Of a stretch of DNA of 64,000 nt, positions 34,598-46,139 are shown piece by piece. The DNA comes from Botryococcus braunii (lineage: Eukaryota > Chlorophyta > Trebouxiophyceae), in the NCBI GenBank assembly GCA_002005505.1, contig MVGU01001523.1, positions 1 through 64,000 of the forward strand. The letters run 5' to 3'. Numbering within the stretch: the stretch's first letter is position 1; every line of letters begins with the position of its first letter. The notes beneath the pieces were generated by a model. It saw nothing but the letters and a program-made list of their open reading frames with translations. It made no database searches and was not told the DNA's origin. The position numbers and the translations under genes were made by a program.

Positions 34598-37302
34598 GTT
34601 ATCAACGCCAAAACGCTACGTTCCCCTCTCGATTATGTATATTTAACCTTTGACACAGCTCTTCCAGGTGTCTCGTGTCATACATGCCATGATGTGGGTT
34701 GGCTAACACCATCAGCCCATTTTCACGTCATGTTTGTTACTTTCATGATATTTGAAAGAGGATACACTCTTCACACCTGGCAAGATGCTGTTGTAGTCTC
34801 AAATCTGAGGCAGGGTATGCGTTTGCGCAACGCGCGAACGTAAAGTTCCAGCATTTTTAAATTACCTTGAATCCTTTGGCTCTGAAGTTAGGCCACTGAT
34901 GGCTTTAATTTAGATTTCTAACCTTGAAGCCATTGTCAGTTGACATATGTGTTTCTGTTCAGAAACCCTACAGCTTACGCGTCAGCGCAACGATGCGCAT
35001 GAAAACTTTGACCGACCGCACAATGTTTTACTTATTGCCGAAAATGTTTATATGGTTATCGAAGCATTCACAATCTGAAGTACTTTACATTCAGCACATT
35101 GAAGACGAGCTTGTTGTGTCAGGCAAGTGTCAGGCAAATTCAACTACAATTTTTTCTAAAGCCTGTGGCCAAGTGTTGACACGTTTTCTGGTTGTTATGT
35201 GGCCAGCCTCTCACACATATCGTATTTTTCTTCTTGGCTGCCAATTTTCTTCTTTGGGAAGTTATCAATACTTCATGCACAAATTCTGAAGCACTTCCTT
35301 ATGCTTTAAGTCCACATTTTAATAGATAAAGCTAAGGACCATCGCTTCGGTGGCAGTAATAATATGACTTGCAACCCCCACTACCTACCTAACTTTCTAG
35401 CTTATTAGGCACACCAACGTATTGAGGAACACAAAAAGAAGATTAACATCATGCCCAAGCACAAATTAGCCCTAATTGATTGAATGCTGATCTTAGTAAA
35501 TTGGATTGCTTTTGCAAGCTTGATGGTTACAAGGGTCTGGCAAAGCTTTGACAGTGTCTATGAATGCTTAGCATTTGCATCATCAGTTTTGCAGAGCATG
35601 AGCATGATAAACAATTGTTGGCATATGCCGGCTGTTTGCCGCAACAATCGCAATGCATTGCAACATTGAAATTCTAAAACATTGTTTGATGAACGACACC
35701 AACGGGCTACTTCGTATTTAGTTCCTATGTGCCATATGTTCAAGATCAATTTCACACGTTCCAAGTTTCACTGGTTGTTGGAAGTTGTGACGGAAGGTGC
35801 CAAAATGCATATCGGTGCAAGGCAATACTAAGCTGAAGTGTGGGCTTATTGCAGTGTCCTAAGGACAGAGGACCTATGAGGGTTCAAACGGCTTACATGG
35901 CTTCCAAAAGCAAGGATACATTGTGCGAGGCGACAACGAGCGCGCTTCTTTGGCCAATTTTATGGCTGCCATTACCATGCCTTACGTATCCGGCAACAAA
36001 AAAAATGGGATCTCCAACCAGATAAGCCACATTTGTTGTGAATTACAGTAGCATTTAGCCTCACAATATGTGTTGGCTGATCGCTTATATTTTTGATTTC
36101 GCAACACCAGATTGCATATATTTCACCCCACTTATTTATCAAGTTGGGAGACACCAAGAACTTCCTGACTTAATTCTACCAACCTACCAATCCCTCCCAA
36201 TGCTATATGCATTTGCCCATCTTAGCGTCACACACATGATGCTACTATGTCGCTCAAGGAGCACAATAATTGTTGCAAGGGCAAGAGGGACATAATATGC
36301 AATGTGGGTGTGAAGATGCTCTATTTTGTTTTGCAATGCCTGAATAAGTCCACACCTGCAGAATAATTTGCCTCGTGGATTGGCTTGCAGCATTGTAAAG
36401 ATCATCTACTCTGTTGCTAGAATAAAGCCCTCCTTCCCTCCCCGCATGAAATGGCATTATTGCCATCTTCTTAGAGGACCCCCCTCCTCACTGCCACATC
36501 TATTATCAAACGGGAAATTTTAAATGAGGTCAAATGATTAAAGTAGGAAAGGGAGACCTACTTGTACCTCATAATATGGGAATGGGCATGGCACAGAGCA
36601 TAACTCTTGGGAACCAGAGAGTAACTTGGTTGGTACTTGTGATAGCCTCGTGTTACCCTACAAACTCTCTCACGGGCGTGTTAGCTGGGAGGGGTAGGGA
36701 ATCCAAGGGTGTCCTGGAATCCGTACTGGGGAACCTCTCTATGTGTCTCTGGGATTAGACAAGTTTTGCCTAGTCCAAAATCTGACCTTGGGTTGGCACG
36801 TGACCAGGAACATCACGGGACGCCGTCGTTCTTGCAGCACGGGCTTGCCCACATTCAGCGTGCATCTTGGCCCGATCACGCTCGCATTCCCAAATGTGGG
36901 ACGTGTGGGACATAATATGGTTCCAAAGGTGAACCCAGATGGAAGCGCACCATCTTTATTTTGGCTTGCAGCACTTCAGGAGATCACCTTGACATGTAAG
37001 GGACTCATTCCGGACTGAAGTGGACTGAAGCCCTGGTTGTGTAAAAGTAGTGCACTCCAGTAACTTACCCCTTGTCATGGCATTAAGGGTCGTTCCCTTA
37101 CTGATTTCCCTCGGTTTCTAACTGATTACAGCACCGTGCACGTGAACGTGCCGTGCACGTGTAAACATGTCGCATTTACAAGTCCCTGGCTAGGTTGTCA
37201 TGGTATGGGACATGTACAGCTTAGTCGTACTGCCATTTCTATCCCGTTATTGCCCATTTTAGGCAGTTACCGAAGGGGGACGCGACTTAAGGGGGGGGAG
37301 AT
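34598..37302. other. Long stretch without a recognised gene
   Basis: No protein family, RNA gene or complete repeat is visible. A GC-richer part at about 36600-37020 includes the frame fragment IPKCGTCGT and may be the worn end of a retroelement preceding the LTR-like block at 37303. If the terminal exon at 37633 belongs to the DUF6729 gene, this region is intron. Confidence 0.4.
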
Positions 37303-37632
37303 GTAACGGTCTCCTCGTATTGCTGTAGTCATTAGCTTCCGCCTGTGACATGTGGGGATTCTACTCGTCTCCCGTTCCAAGGGTCCACTGGCTCTTGGCG
37401 GGACAATGCCTAGCTGGCTCCTATGTACTGCCTATCGGGGGATTGCCCATCGGGTCCCGCCCGAGCCTATGGAGGGAAGTAGGATGCCATGCTGGAGAAC
37501 CATTGGGCATATATATGCATATACATATACATATGGATATCTATCATCTATCGTTGGCACAGCCAACTGATGTAACTGGCATCTGGCCATGTTCCAATCC
37601 CATTACCTGTCCTTAGTGCTTTGAGCACTACA
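37303..37632 (+). repeat. Possible retroelement LTR remnant
   Basis: It begins tgtaacggtctcc directly after a polypurine tract (aaggggggggaga) and ends gcactaca, giving TG...CA ends. A TATA-rich stretch (catatatatgcatatacat) lies at about 37508-37526. No partner LTR or coding region was found, so this may be the 3' end of an old truncated element. Its end coincides with the acceptor of the following exon. Confidence 0.35.
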
Positions 37633-38100
37633 GTAGGAGTCACTTACAAGACTGCTCATCATGTTCGAAAATATGTGGATTCCTTGAGAAAACGTATGAG
37701 TGTGCGTAACGCTCTCTTTCCCATGGCCACACAGAGTTCAGAAGGATCAGTTGTATGGGCTTCCGGAGCAACTCAACAAGGGGGAAATGTGCATGGTGCC
37801 TTTGCCGACCTACATGCAATGGGCCAAAACCGTCCACCCAAGTTCCACAATGGTGCTCTGATGGGCATTTACAACGGTCAACATGTGGGCGGCATTCCCT
37901 TGGGGCCAAGGCACTTGCCCCCAGCACTCATGATGAATCCCACTGGCAATGGAAAGGTGGTGAAGCGGCGAAAATGTCGGAAGTGCACGGATGCGCATAA
38001 GAAAGTTGTTTATATCGGGGATTGTGGGTGTATGAAGGAAGCAGTAAGAAATGGGAAGGCAAACAAAAAGTTAAAAGTGGGAGCTTCATTCGAAGCCTAA
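37633..38100 (+). CDS. Cys/Lys-rich terminal exon, probably of the DUF6729 gene
   Basis: The open frame, about 155 codons to TAA at 38098-38100, follows the acceptor-like gcactacag. It contains TYKTAHHVRKYVDSLRKRM, a Gly/Pro/His-rich middle and a C-terminal cluster RRKCRKCTDAHKK...GDCGCM followed by Lys-rich residues. This looks like a small zinc-binding, basic tail. No ATG opens it convincingly, which fits a terminal exon. Attachment to the gene 24 kb upstream is inference from position and strand. Confidence 0.4.
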   Translation, partial: VGVTYKTAHHVRKYVDSLRKRMSVRNALFPMATQSSEGSVVWASGATQQGGNVHGAFADLHAMGQNRPPKFHNGALMGIYNGQHVGGIPLGPRHLPPALMMNPTGNGKVVKRRKCRKCTDAHKKVVYIGDCGCMKEAVRNGKANKKLKVGASFEA

Positions 38101-38714
38101 AGCTGCATTTTTAGTTTCTTGGGTGTCCTTGCAACTATCCATTGTTACTGAAGGATAGCAGCATATGCATGCATGCTTGGGACTGTATGCAGTGGTACGT
38201 AGCATAACCTTGTGGTTCAGACATCTTGTCTCTTTCAAGTTTTTTTTTCCCTGGTGTCAAGATTTCCTTATATTTTTCTGATATTTGCTTTTCTTATTCT
38301 TGACATCAAATTATATGTTGCTTACACGGTGCAACTGGACATGTGGTTGACTGACGTGTCAATGAGCTTGTAGAGTTTGTACGGCACATGAAGAGGCAAA
38401 GACATATGTATTTTATAATTGACCTATGCTAATCTAGTATCTTATGTTGACATATTGACTGCTCTGTGTATGAATTAGCTCCTGAATTCAGGACAGAGGG
38501 TTTAGTAACTATAGGTTGACAGATTATTAGGTCAGTAGCAAAGTTGGTGTTATTAAAGTCCCTATGTAAGTGAACTTTTCATTAGATTCTTCAGCCCGAA
38601 CCGGATCTAGTGTTTTAAATTCACCACCTATAACCTAGCTTTGGCTGCCTTCGGCCGCCTATAAGGCTCATTTAAGGCGGCCTTCGGCCGCCCTATAATA
38701 TGGACCTATTGCCG
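38101..38714. other. Intergenic, with a GC-rich palindrome
   Basis: Nothing coding is seen. ggcggccttcggccgcc at 38676-38692 can form a hairpin. A near copy (ggctgccttcggccgcc) lies at 38643-38659, just before the abrupt start of the inverted gene copy. Confidence 0.5.
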
Positions 38715-39083
38715 TCATCCATCTCAGGGGTGATTAATAGATTCAGTCCCTCGGGTAGCCTCGGGTCGCGCTTGCCGCGGAATTTAGCAACAACCTGCTT
38801 CACCCTCTCAGCCAGAGCATGTGGGCCGGGGACAGAATATCTGATCCTCTTTTTCCACCACGATCGCGATTTTCCCACAGTTTCTTGCTGGGAGATGCCC
38901 TTTCCCTTGTAGTATTTGATAACGTCACGCTTGTCTTGCTCATTAGGGATGAGCATTGCATCGCTAAGAGCAGCAACAAATGGCCCTGCACAAAAATGCA
39001 TCACACGCTTACCCAACCCCCTCCCCAAACCCCCCTCCCCCCCCACACACACACACACATGCACACACCCACAACCTTCAGAC

Positions 39084-39784
39084 TGTTGAGTTGTGAACAT
39101 ACATTATAGAATGCCTTGTGCTTTAGGTGATCTTCAAATGTACATTACTAAGATACGGGTCCACTATCCACATAAGGTACCTCAAGACACGTTCGGATGA
39201 GGTCTATTTCGAACATAAGGTACAATCTGATTTAGATTACGCGTTAGTGTGAAAGGACTATTAAAGCTGCGATCATCGCATAGTCGAGCAACTGGTTTGG
39301 AAAGATACTGGGCACATAAGGATGCCAGTCTTGTTCATGCAGTTGCATGTGTCTAAAGAGCAGACAGTCGTCAAGGACTGTAGCTGGAGAGGCACGAACT
39401 TACGACCTGTCTGCTTGCTTACAGGTGCGGTGACGCAGGGTGTGTATTGGTAATGTGTTCATGTTTGATTGCTTGTTTGTAAGTGAACCATCTTAGTGGA
39501 CAATCAAGTCTCCCAAACAGCTAAGGGACGGAGTCTTGATTGAGTATAGGAAGGTACTTGCTTTCAGCCGTCAGGAGCTTATCCGTGTGTAGATGCTCAT
39601 TGACAGATCAACATGTAACGGAACTGGTTTGGAAAGATACTGGGCACATAAGGATGCCAGTCTTGTTCATGCAGTTGCATGTGTCTAAAGAGCAGACAGT
39701 CGTCAAGGACTGTAGTTGGAGAGGCACGAACTTACGACCTGTCTGCTTGCTTACAGGATACGCCACTGCCCATAACCTTTTACA
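39084..39784 (+). repeat. Copia B 5' LTR with R1-spacer-R2 duplication
   Basis: R1 is 39290-39424 and R2 is 39622-39756, 135 bp each with one mismatch. R1 is followed by cag|gtgcgg. The 197-bp spacer ends in tgtaacgg directly before R2. R2 is followed by cag|gatacgcc. A TATA-like tattaaa at 39259-39265 lies 31 bp before R1. R contains a hairpin with arms gcagacag (39360-39367) and ctgtctgc (39407-39414). The motif cataaggtac occurs at 39171 and 39214. Confidence 0.92.
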
Positions 39785-39798
39785 GGTTATGGGCCCAC
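39785..39798 (+). other. Copia B primer-binding site, half-tRNA type
   Basis: ggttatgggcccac begins at the base after the LTR and is complementary to the initiator tRNA-Met anticodon arm. The last part of the LTR, gcccataacc at 39768-39777, is its inverted repeat, so the junction can fold as a 10-bp stem with a 7-base loop. Confidence 0.85.
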
Positions 39799-39833
39799 GC
39801 CCTTCCAGCTGAGCCAAGGGCAAACAGGAGTGC

Positions 39834-39974
39834 ATGGCATCATCGGATGCATCTGTACTGGGTTTTCCACGGAATCGCCTGACGGCAAGAAGAAGTAAAA
39901 AAGGAACAACTGGATATTCACTCAGAAGGCCTACCGACAGAGTCTTCAATATCTTGGGAAGTTTATTTCCGTGA
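39834..39974 (+). CDS. Small upstream ORF of copia B, 46 aa
   Basis: The first ATG after the PBS opens a 46-residue basic peptide (contains TARRSKKGTTG). It sits where C and D carry ORF0 and may be a remnant of it or a regulatory upstream ORF, but no clear similarity to ORF0 is visible. From 39975 to 40196 there is only leader sequence. Confidence 0.3.
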   Translation: MASSDASVLGFPRNRLTARRSKKGTTGYSLRRPTDRVFNILGSLFP

Positions 39975-40196
39975 AGTGACCTGAGATTATCACCCGTCGT
40001 CGTTGTCGTGAGACCGTCAGTAGGTCCGGGTGGTCAGGCAATTGAATTGCTGAAGAATATTTTGCATATCTTGCATATTAAGGGTACATGCTAGACCTCG
40101 AAAGGGTGGAATACTTGAGAGTGCTGTGGTGTACGCCGGAAGGGTATACTTAAACCAGCTGTGTCAGGCTGAACGCTGTGAGAGCAAGTGAAGTGT

Positions 40197-43100
40197 ATGA
40201 CCAGACCTCAAACTCGTTCCCAAAGCAAGGTTTCTGAAAGTAATCCCAGCAGTACAGAGACTATGGCAACACCAGCAGGAGGCAGCACGGCCTCCTCAGG
40301 AGCTGGACAGTCAGGACAGACCACTGGAGGCACTGCAGCCAGCTCGTATGCATACACGATGAACTCCTCCAATCCCAAGATGTCTACGCAGCTGAAGGCT
40401 GATCGCACTAATTTCAGGGCCTGGCGTGAAGAGCTGGAGTCCTGCGCAATGCAAAAAGGAGCAATGGGAGCGTTGGAGACAGCTTTGCCTAAGACCGCAG
40501 AGAACGCAGCAGTAAAACATTTCATTTTGCAGTCTGTCCCGTCCATGTGGCACGACGAAGTCAAACAGCGGGGGAGCGCTTTTGACTTCATTCAGTGGAT
40601 GGCAGACCGCTGCACTGGAGGGAAGGACAGGGAAATCAACGAGAAGTGGATCAAGGGGCTCAAACAAGGCATGGTAAAGGGAGAGACAGTGCAAGAATGG
40701 TGCCACCGAGTCATCAGTATTGCCGCCTCCCTGGAGGCCAATAACCATCAGCTGAGCGACCGCCAGATCTGCAGGTATATGTATAAGGGACTACCTGCAG
40801 TCTTGCAGAACGACGCTTGGGCAATTACCTCCGCCAAGTCAGACCCCTACAACATGCTGGAGACGATCCTCACTGCCATTGAGAACTTGGAGTACCAGGA
40901 TATCCCGCTGGCAGAGTCAGTGCAAGTCACAGCATCAGCTGCAGCAGTTATGGCAGCAGCAGCAGCAGCAGCCGTGCCAGCTCAGGGTGGAATCCCTGGG
41001 CCTCCCCAAGGCGCTGGAGCTGCACCGGGCGCTGGAGCAGCACCAGGAGTGGGAGCTGGAGTACCTGCTGATGGTCAGGCCCCCTATGGCCCTTCTGCTC
41101 ACAACGCTGGAGGCACGGGGCGAGGGTCTGGACGTGGCAGGAGGCCAAAGGAGGAACTGGCGTGTCGCTTCTGCAACGGGACGGGACATTTCTGGAGGGA
41201 GTGCTTGGAACTGAAGAGGCTGCAAGCTCTACGTGGCACAATGCAAGCTGCAAGTGCGGGCCCAGCTGCGTGGTGGGGCACTAGAGCTCCTCAGCAACAA
41301 GCCAGCTGGTGGGATGCTGGCCAGTCCAGAGGAGGCCCTCCCGTGTCACCCTCACATGCTCCTGGATCTGTGTCCACTATCTTCCCCTTCTTCCCAGGCT
41401 GGCATCTCCCACCACCACCTCCTCCAGGTGCTGGTGAGCCTATGTTCGTTTCGTTGAATGTGCTTACCCCTACGTCTCATGGGGCTTGCAGTACCTCGTG
41501 GCTGATAGATAGTGGTGCATCGGTGCACCTTGTAAATGATCTGTCTTTACTACACAACCCAGTCAAGCATGCCCAACCCCTCCCTCTTCATTTGGCCACT
41601 TCTGACGCCAAAGGAGGGATAGTTGCAACTGGGTCTGTGTGTCTGGTCAATGCCAGACAAGAGGTGTTTTGGCTGCATAATGTGCAGTGTGTGCCCACTG
41701 CACACACTAATCTGATTTCTGTCACAGGAGCCATTCAGGATGGAGCATCATTCCTCACTGACAGTGCAGGTGGGTACACGACCATGAAAGGCCCAGCAGG
41801 CTGGTCTGGTAAGATAGCCAGAGAGCGAGGGCTGTTTTTTTTAGAATGGGTGTGTCCTGTCAAGAGCCAGCATGATGCGCAGCCACAGTCCAGTCCTCAT
41901 GTTGCCTCGTATCATGCCAGGAAAGGGCACGTGTGTACAGATCGACTACTGTGGCATGCAAGGTTGGGGCATCCTGGGGTTAAGAGTATGACAAGGTTGG
42001 ACAACGAAGACCTGGTCACTGGGATCAATGTGTCCCTTGCTCCATGCTCAGAGTGTTCTCCCCAGTGTGAGTCATGTATACAAGGGAAACATTCTCGCCC
42101 CCCCTTTCCAGCTTCCTCTAGGCCTGCAGAGAGTGTGTTAGATAGAGTGCATGTGGACACTGTGGGTCCCATTTCACCAGCTGCAATCATGGGAGAGCGT
42201 TTTTGGGTTACTGTGGTGGATGAAAAATCCCACCTGATAGCCTCATTGGCAGTGAAGTCGAAAGAAGCCATTCCCAAGGCCCTCATTGAGCTCTTGAAGT
42301 ACTGGCAGACATTTCATGAGAAAGTGGTGAAGTGTGTGAGATCTGATAGAGGGACAGAATTTCTGAATCAGCAGTTCAAAGAATTTTGTGCTCAGCAGGG
42401 CACTAAAATGGAGACCTCAGCTCCATCCACGCCTCAGCAAAATGGACTTGCTGAGCGCATGAATCGGACTCTGAAGGAGCGCACAAGGACCCTGTTGGTG
42501 CACGCTGCAGCAGACCCTTCCTTGTGGAAGGAGGCACTGGAGTCTGCCACCCTGCAGTACAACGTGGGCCCCACCACAGGCAGGCCTCTGACCCCTACTG
42601 AGATGTTCTATGGGGTAAAGCCTGATGTTGCTTTCTTGCGCACATGGGGCTGTGTGGCACATGTTCACATTCCCCCAGGTCAGCGGTCTGTATTTGGACC
42701 AAAGACCATTCCAGGCATGTTCACTGGGTATTGCCCATAGTCCAAGGCCTATAGAGTGTACGTAGGCAATGGTGTATGGAAAGAGAGCAGGGATGTTACA
42801 TTCCTTGAGCATTTGAGAGGAGGGGAGAGAGTGGGTATGTCTAAGGTGCAACCTGGATCCTCTCAATGGCTCTCAGGAGCGTCCCCGCAGGGCAGGGGAG
42901 GCAATTCCAATGTCCCCAGCCCACCAACAGCCATTCCCGTGAATTTTTGGGAAGCAGAGGATGACCCAGTGGTGGAGTGCAAGCCCACTGGATCTCCTGC
43001 TACCACTGCCAGCTCTCCAGAGGATCACTGCAGGCTGAGGAGCTCAGTCGGACCTGTGGCTGGAGCCCCCAGCAGCCAGGATGGTTCCCCTGCCACTTCT

Positions 43101-45428
43101 GAGACCTCACAGCAGTCATGGTCAGTGCTGGGCCATCTTCAAAATTTAGCTCGGGGGGGTGCTGAAGCGCACTCGCAGCTGGACAAACTGCAGAAGATGC
43201 AGGAGGGGGTCAGGTTCCAGGGGAAGTCTCAACATAGACTTCCCCCAGGAACCACCCTCACAAGGGATCAGCGTTATGAACAGCGCCAGGCTAGGAGGGA
43301 CTCAGTAGGGGTCCCCATGCATGACCCTGGCTCAGGCCAGGTACTTGTGAGTGAGCCACCCTTGGTAGGTCTCCCTGATTTGCAGAGGCAGGTTGAGACA
43401 GGGGAGGCTATGCTTGGAGAAGATGTTAGCGAGAAGAGTAGTGGGCTAGAAGTGCCAGCAGCAGGGGAAGCACGTAGCCAAGTTGAGCTGGGAACCAGTC
43501 ATGCTTATGGGGTGCAGCCTGACACAGTAGGCGCAGCTCAGGAAAGTCAGAGTAGTGTACCTAGGTGTGAGTCCAGGAGAGAGAGAGAGCTGCTGCTTCC
43601 ACCTGCATTGAGAAAGGTGAGAGATTGTAATGGTGGAGCGCATGAGTCTGACAGTTCAAGAGAGAGAGTTGGGGAGGGCTCTGGCAGTTCTGGCTGTACT
43701 GCAAGATCTCAACATAAGGTACAAAATGTACCTTATTCTGGGAACCAGGATCAGAGGGATATAAAAGACAACAGTCCCAGGAGTGCTGACAGTACTGCAG
43801 AGTCTCAACATAAGGTACAAAATGTACCTTATGTCAAGCTGGGAAAGGTTCACGTGCCATCTAACCTGAGGGAAGCCCAATGCTCCCCTCAGTGGGATTT
43901 TTGGCAACAAGCAATGAGGGAAGAGATGGATTCCCTTGATACCCATGAGGTTCTAGAGTATGTGGACAGACCACATGGACAAAAAGTTATTCCTGTCCAT
44001 TGGATATTCTCCACTAAAATTGATGCACATGGGAATGTTACTCGCTTTAAAGCGAGGTTAGTTGCCCAAGGGTGTAGACAGATCCCTGGGATAGATGTTG
44101 GGGAGGTATTTGCACCCACCAGCAGCTATGGGGCAAGGAGGGCTGTGCTGGCAGTGGCTGCCACACAGAATCTTGAGATCCACCAAGTGGATATGAAGAC
44201 GGCTTTTCTCAATGGAGAGTTGGAGGAAGAGGTCTATGTGACCCAACCACCAGGATTTGAGAATGGCAACACGAGGGTTGTGTGCAAGCTCAGGAAGGCA
44301 CTATACGGTCTAAAACAAGCCCCACGGGCTTGGCACAAGACCTTGACCGACAAGTTGAGCGTGATGGGGTATAGTGTGTGCAAGAGTGATGCGGGTGTAT
44401 ACATCAGGAGGGCCCCTGATGGCAACCTGTCCTTTATTCTTGTTTATGTTGATGATCTTCTCATAGTTGCCAGATTGGTTGCAGAGATTGAGTGGGGGAA
44501 AGAGTTGTTGAAGAAGGACTTCACCATCCATGATTTGGGAGAGGTGAATGATTTCCTGGGGTGTCAGGTCCTACGCAATAGAGTTCAGAGCACTATTTCC
44601 ATGAGTTGCACTCCCAAGATTGATGCTCTTGTGGAAAAGTTTGGTGTTGCTGATGATGGGCGTGTGGTTGATACCCCCATGTCCAAGGACTTCGTGGCTA
44701 GCAGCAGACCCGAGTCCTCAGATGGTTTGTCACATGGGGCAGGTACCCCACTGACACCTGGTCATCGGTACTGTGAGTTGATTGGATCGTTGCTATATAT
44801 TGCCAATACGACCCGGCCTGACATTTCTCAGGCTGTTGGAGTGTTGTCAAGGTATAGAATGACACCCACTACCTCACACTACAATGAGGCCATTCGAGTG
44901 CTGAAGTACTTGAGAGATACGAGAGAATTAGCTCTTACTCTGGGTGGAAAGGGGCCTGAGCTAGAAGGCTATGTTGATGCCGACTATGCTGGGGACCTGG
45001 ACCACAGGTATTCCACCACTGGCTATGTTCTATCAGTCTATGGTAGTGCCGTGGTTTGGGGAAGCAAGAAGCAGAGCTCAGTTGCTACCTCAACTGTGCA
45101 AGCCGAGTTTATGGCAGCCGGCCATATTGTGAAGGAAGCCAACTGGCTTAGGGGCTTCTTGGAAGAGATTGGAGCTGCACCTTGGAGAGTCAAAATTTTC
45201 TGTGACAACCACGGATGCATTTCCAATTTACGGAACCCCCTCTATTCCAAATTCACAAAGCATGTTGCAGTAAGCTTCCACTATGCTAGGGAAGCTGTGG
45301 CACTTGGGCAGGTAGATATCCTCTATGTAGAATCTGCTCGAAATGTGGCTGACATTATGACCAAGCCACTTGCTAAGCCCGTGCTTGTTGGTCATCGTGA
45401 TTCACTAGGTTTGAGAAGATACACATAA
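40197..45428 (+). pseudogene. Copia B gag-pol polyprotein, one nonsense codon
   Basis: A single frame of 1744 codons from ATG 40197, broken only by TAG at 42738-42740, where F has CAG (TGYCPQSKAYRVY). Domains by residue: gag with zinc knuckle CRFCNGTGHFWREC near 323; protease SWLIDSGASVHLVND near 434; integrase zinc site LWHARLGHPG near 585 to CESCIQGKHSRPPF near 624; integrase core RVHVDTVGP, RSDRGTEF and QQNGLAERMNR near 648-750; RT near 1234-1480 with [18 protein letters not shown] and YVDDLLIV; RNase H near 1592-1740 with [10 protein letters not shown] and CDNHGC. This is the normal copia order. A C-to-T change explains the stop. The rest looks functional. Confidence 0.95.
43713..43833 (+). 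repeat. Two hairpins made of the LTR motif CATAAGGTAC inside pol
   Basis: cataaggtac (43713) pairs with gtaccttat (43728), and cataaggtac (43809) pairs with gtaccttatg (43824). Each has a five-base loop. They encode the repeated peptide QHKVQNVPY in the integrase-RT linker. F has similar sequence at about 56635-56755. Confidence 0.7.
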
Positions 45429-45448
45429 AGCATGCAGGCAAGGGGAAG

Positions 45449-46139
45449 TGTTGAGTTGTGAACATACATTATAGAATGCCTTGTGCTTTAGGTGATCTTC
45501 AAATGTACATTATTAGGATACGGGTCCACTATCCACATAAGGTACCTCAAGACACGTTCGGATGAGGTCTATTTCGAACATAAGGTACAATCTGATTTAG
45601 ATTACGCGTTAGTGTGAAAGGACTATTAAAGCTGCGATCATCGCAACTGGTTTGGAAAGATACTGGGCACATAAGGATGCCAGTCTTGTTCATGCAGTTG
45701 CATGTGTCTAAAGAGCAGACAGTCGTCAAGGACTGTAGCTGGAGAGGCACGAACTTCCGACCTGTCTGCTTGCTTACAGGTGCGGTGACGCAGGGTGTGT
45801 ATTGGTAATGTGTTCATGTTTGATTGCTTGTTTGTAAGTGAACCATCTTAGTGGACAATCAAGTCTCCCAAACAGCTAAGGGACGGAGTCTTGATTGAGT
45901 ATAGGAAGGTACTTGCTTTCAGCCGTCAGGAGCTTATCCGTGTGTAGATGCTCATTGACAGATCAACATGTGACGGAACTGGTTTGGAAAGATACTGGGC
46001 ACATAAGGATGCCAGTCTTGTTCATGCAGTTGCATGTGTCTAAAGAGCAGACAGTCGTCAAGGACTGTAGCTGGAGAGGCACGAACTTACGACCTGTCTG
46101 CTTGCTTACAGGATACGCCACTGCCCATAACCTTTTACA
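45449..46139 (+). repeat. Copia B 3' LTR
   Basis: 691 bp. It lacks the 10 bases atagtcgagc that lie just before R1 in the 5' LTR and in G, otherwise it is nearly identical. It ends in ttttaca followed by the TSD cagac. Confidence 0.94.

Larger units (their letters stand above)
39084..46139 (+). mobile_element. Copia element B (Ty1/copia), 7.1 kb
   Basis: The LTRs are 39084-39784 (701 bp) and 45449-46139 (691 bp; a 10-bp deletion near 45650). About five further mismatches by eye suggest roughly 0.7% divergence. The TSD cagac lies at 39079-39083 and 46140-46144, and the empty site is confirmed by gene copy 1. Internal order is PBS, a 46-codon ORF, gag-protease-integrase-RT-RNase H in a single frame, then the polypurine tract caaggggaag. 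One nonsense codon breaks the polyprotein. Confidence 0.96.

Noticed and set aside
36840..37020. Frame containing IPKCGTCGT as a zinc-finger exon
   Set aside because: Short, soon stopped, with no convincing splice sites or family match.
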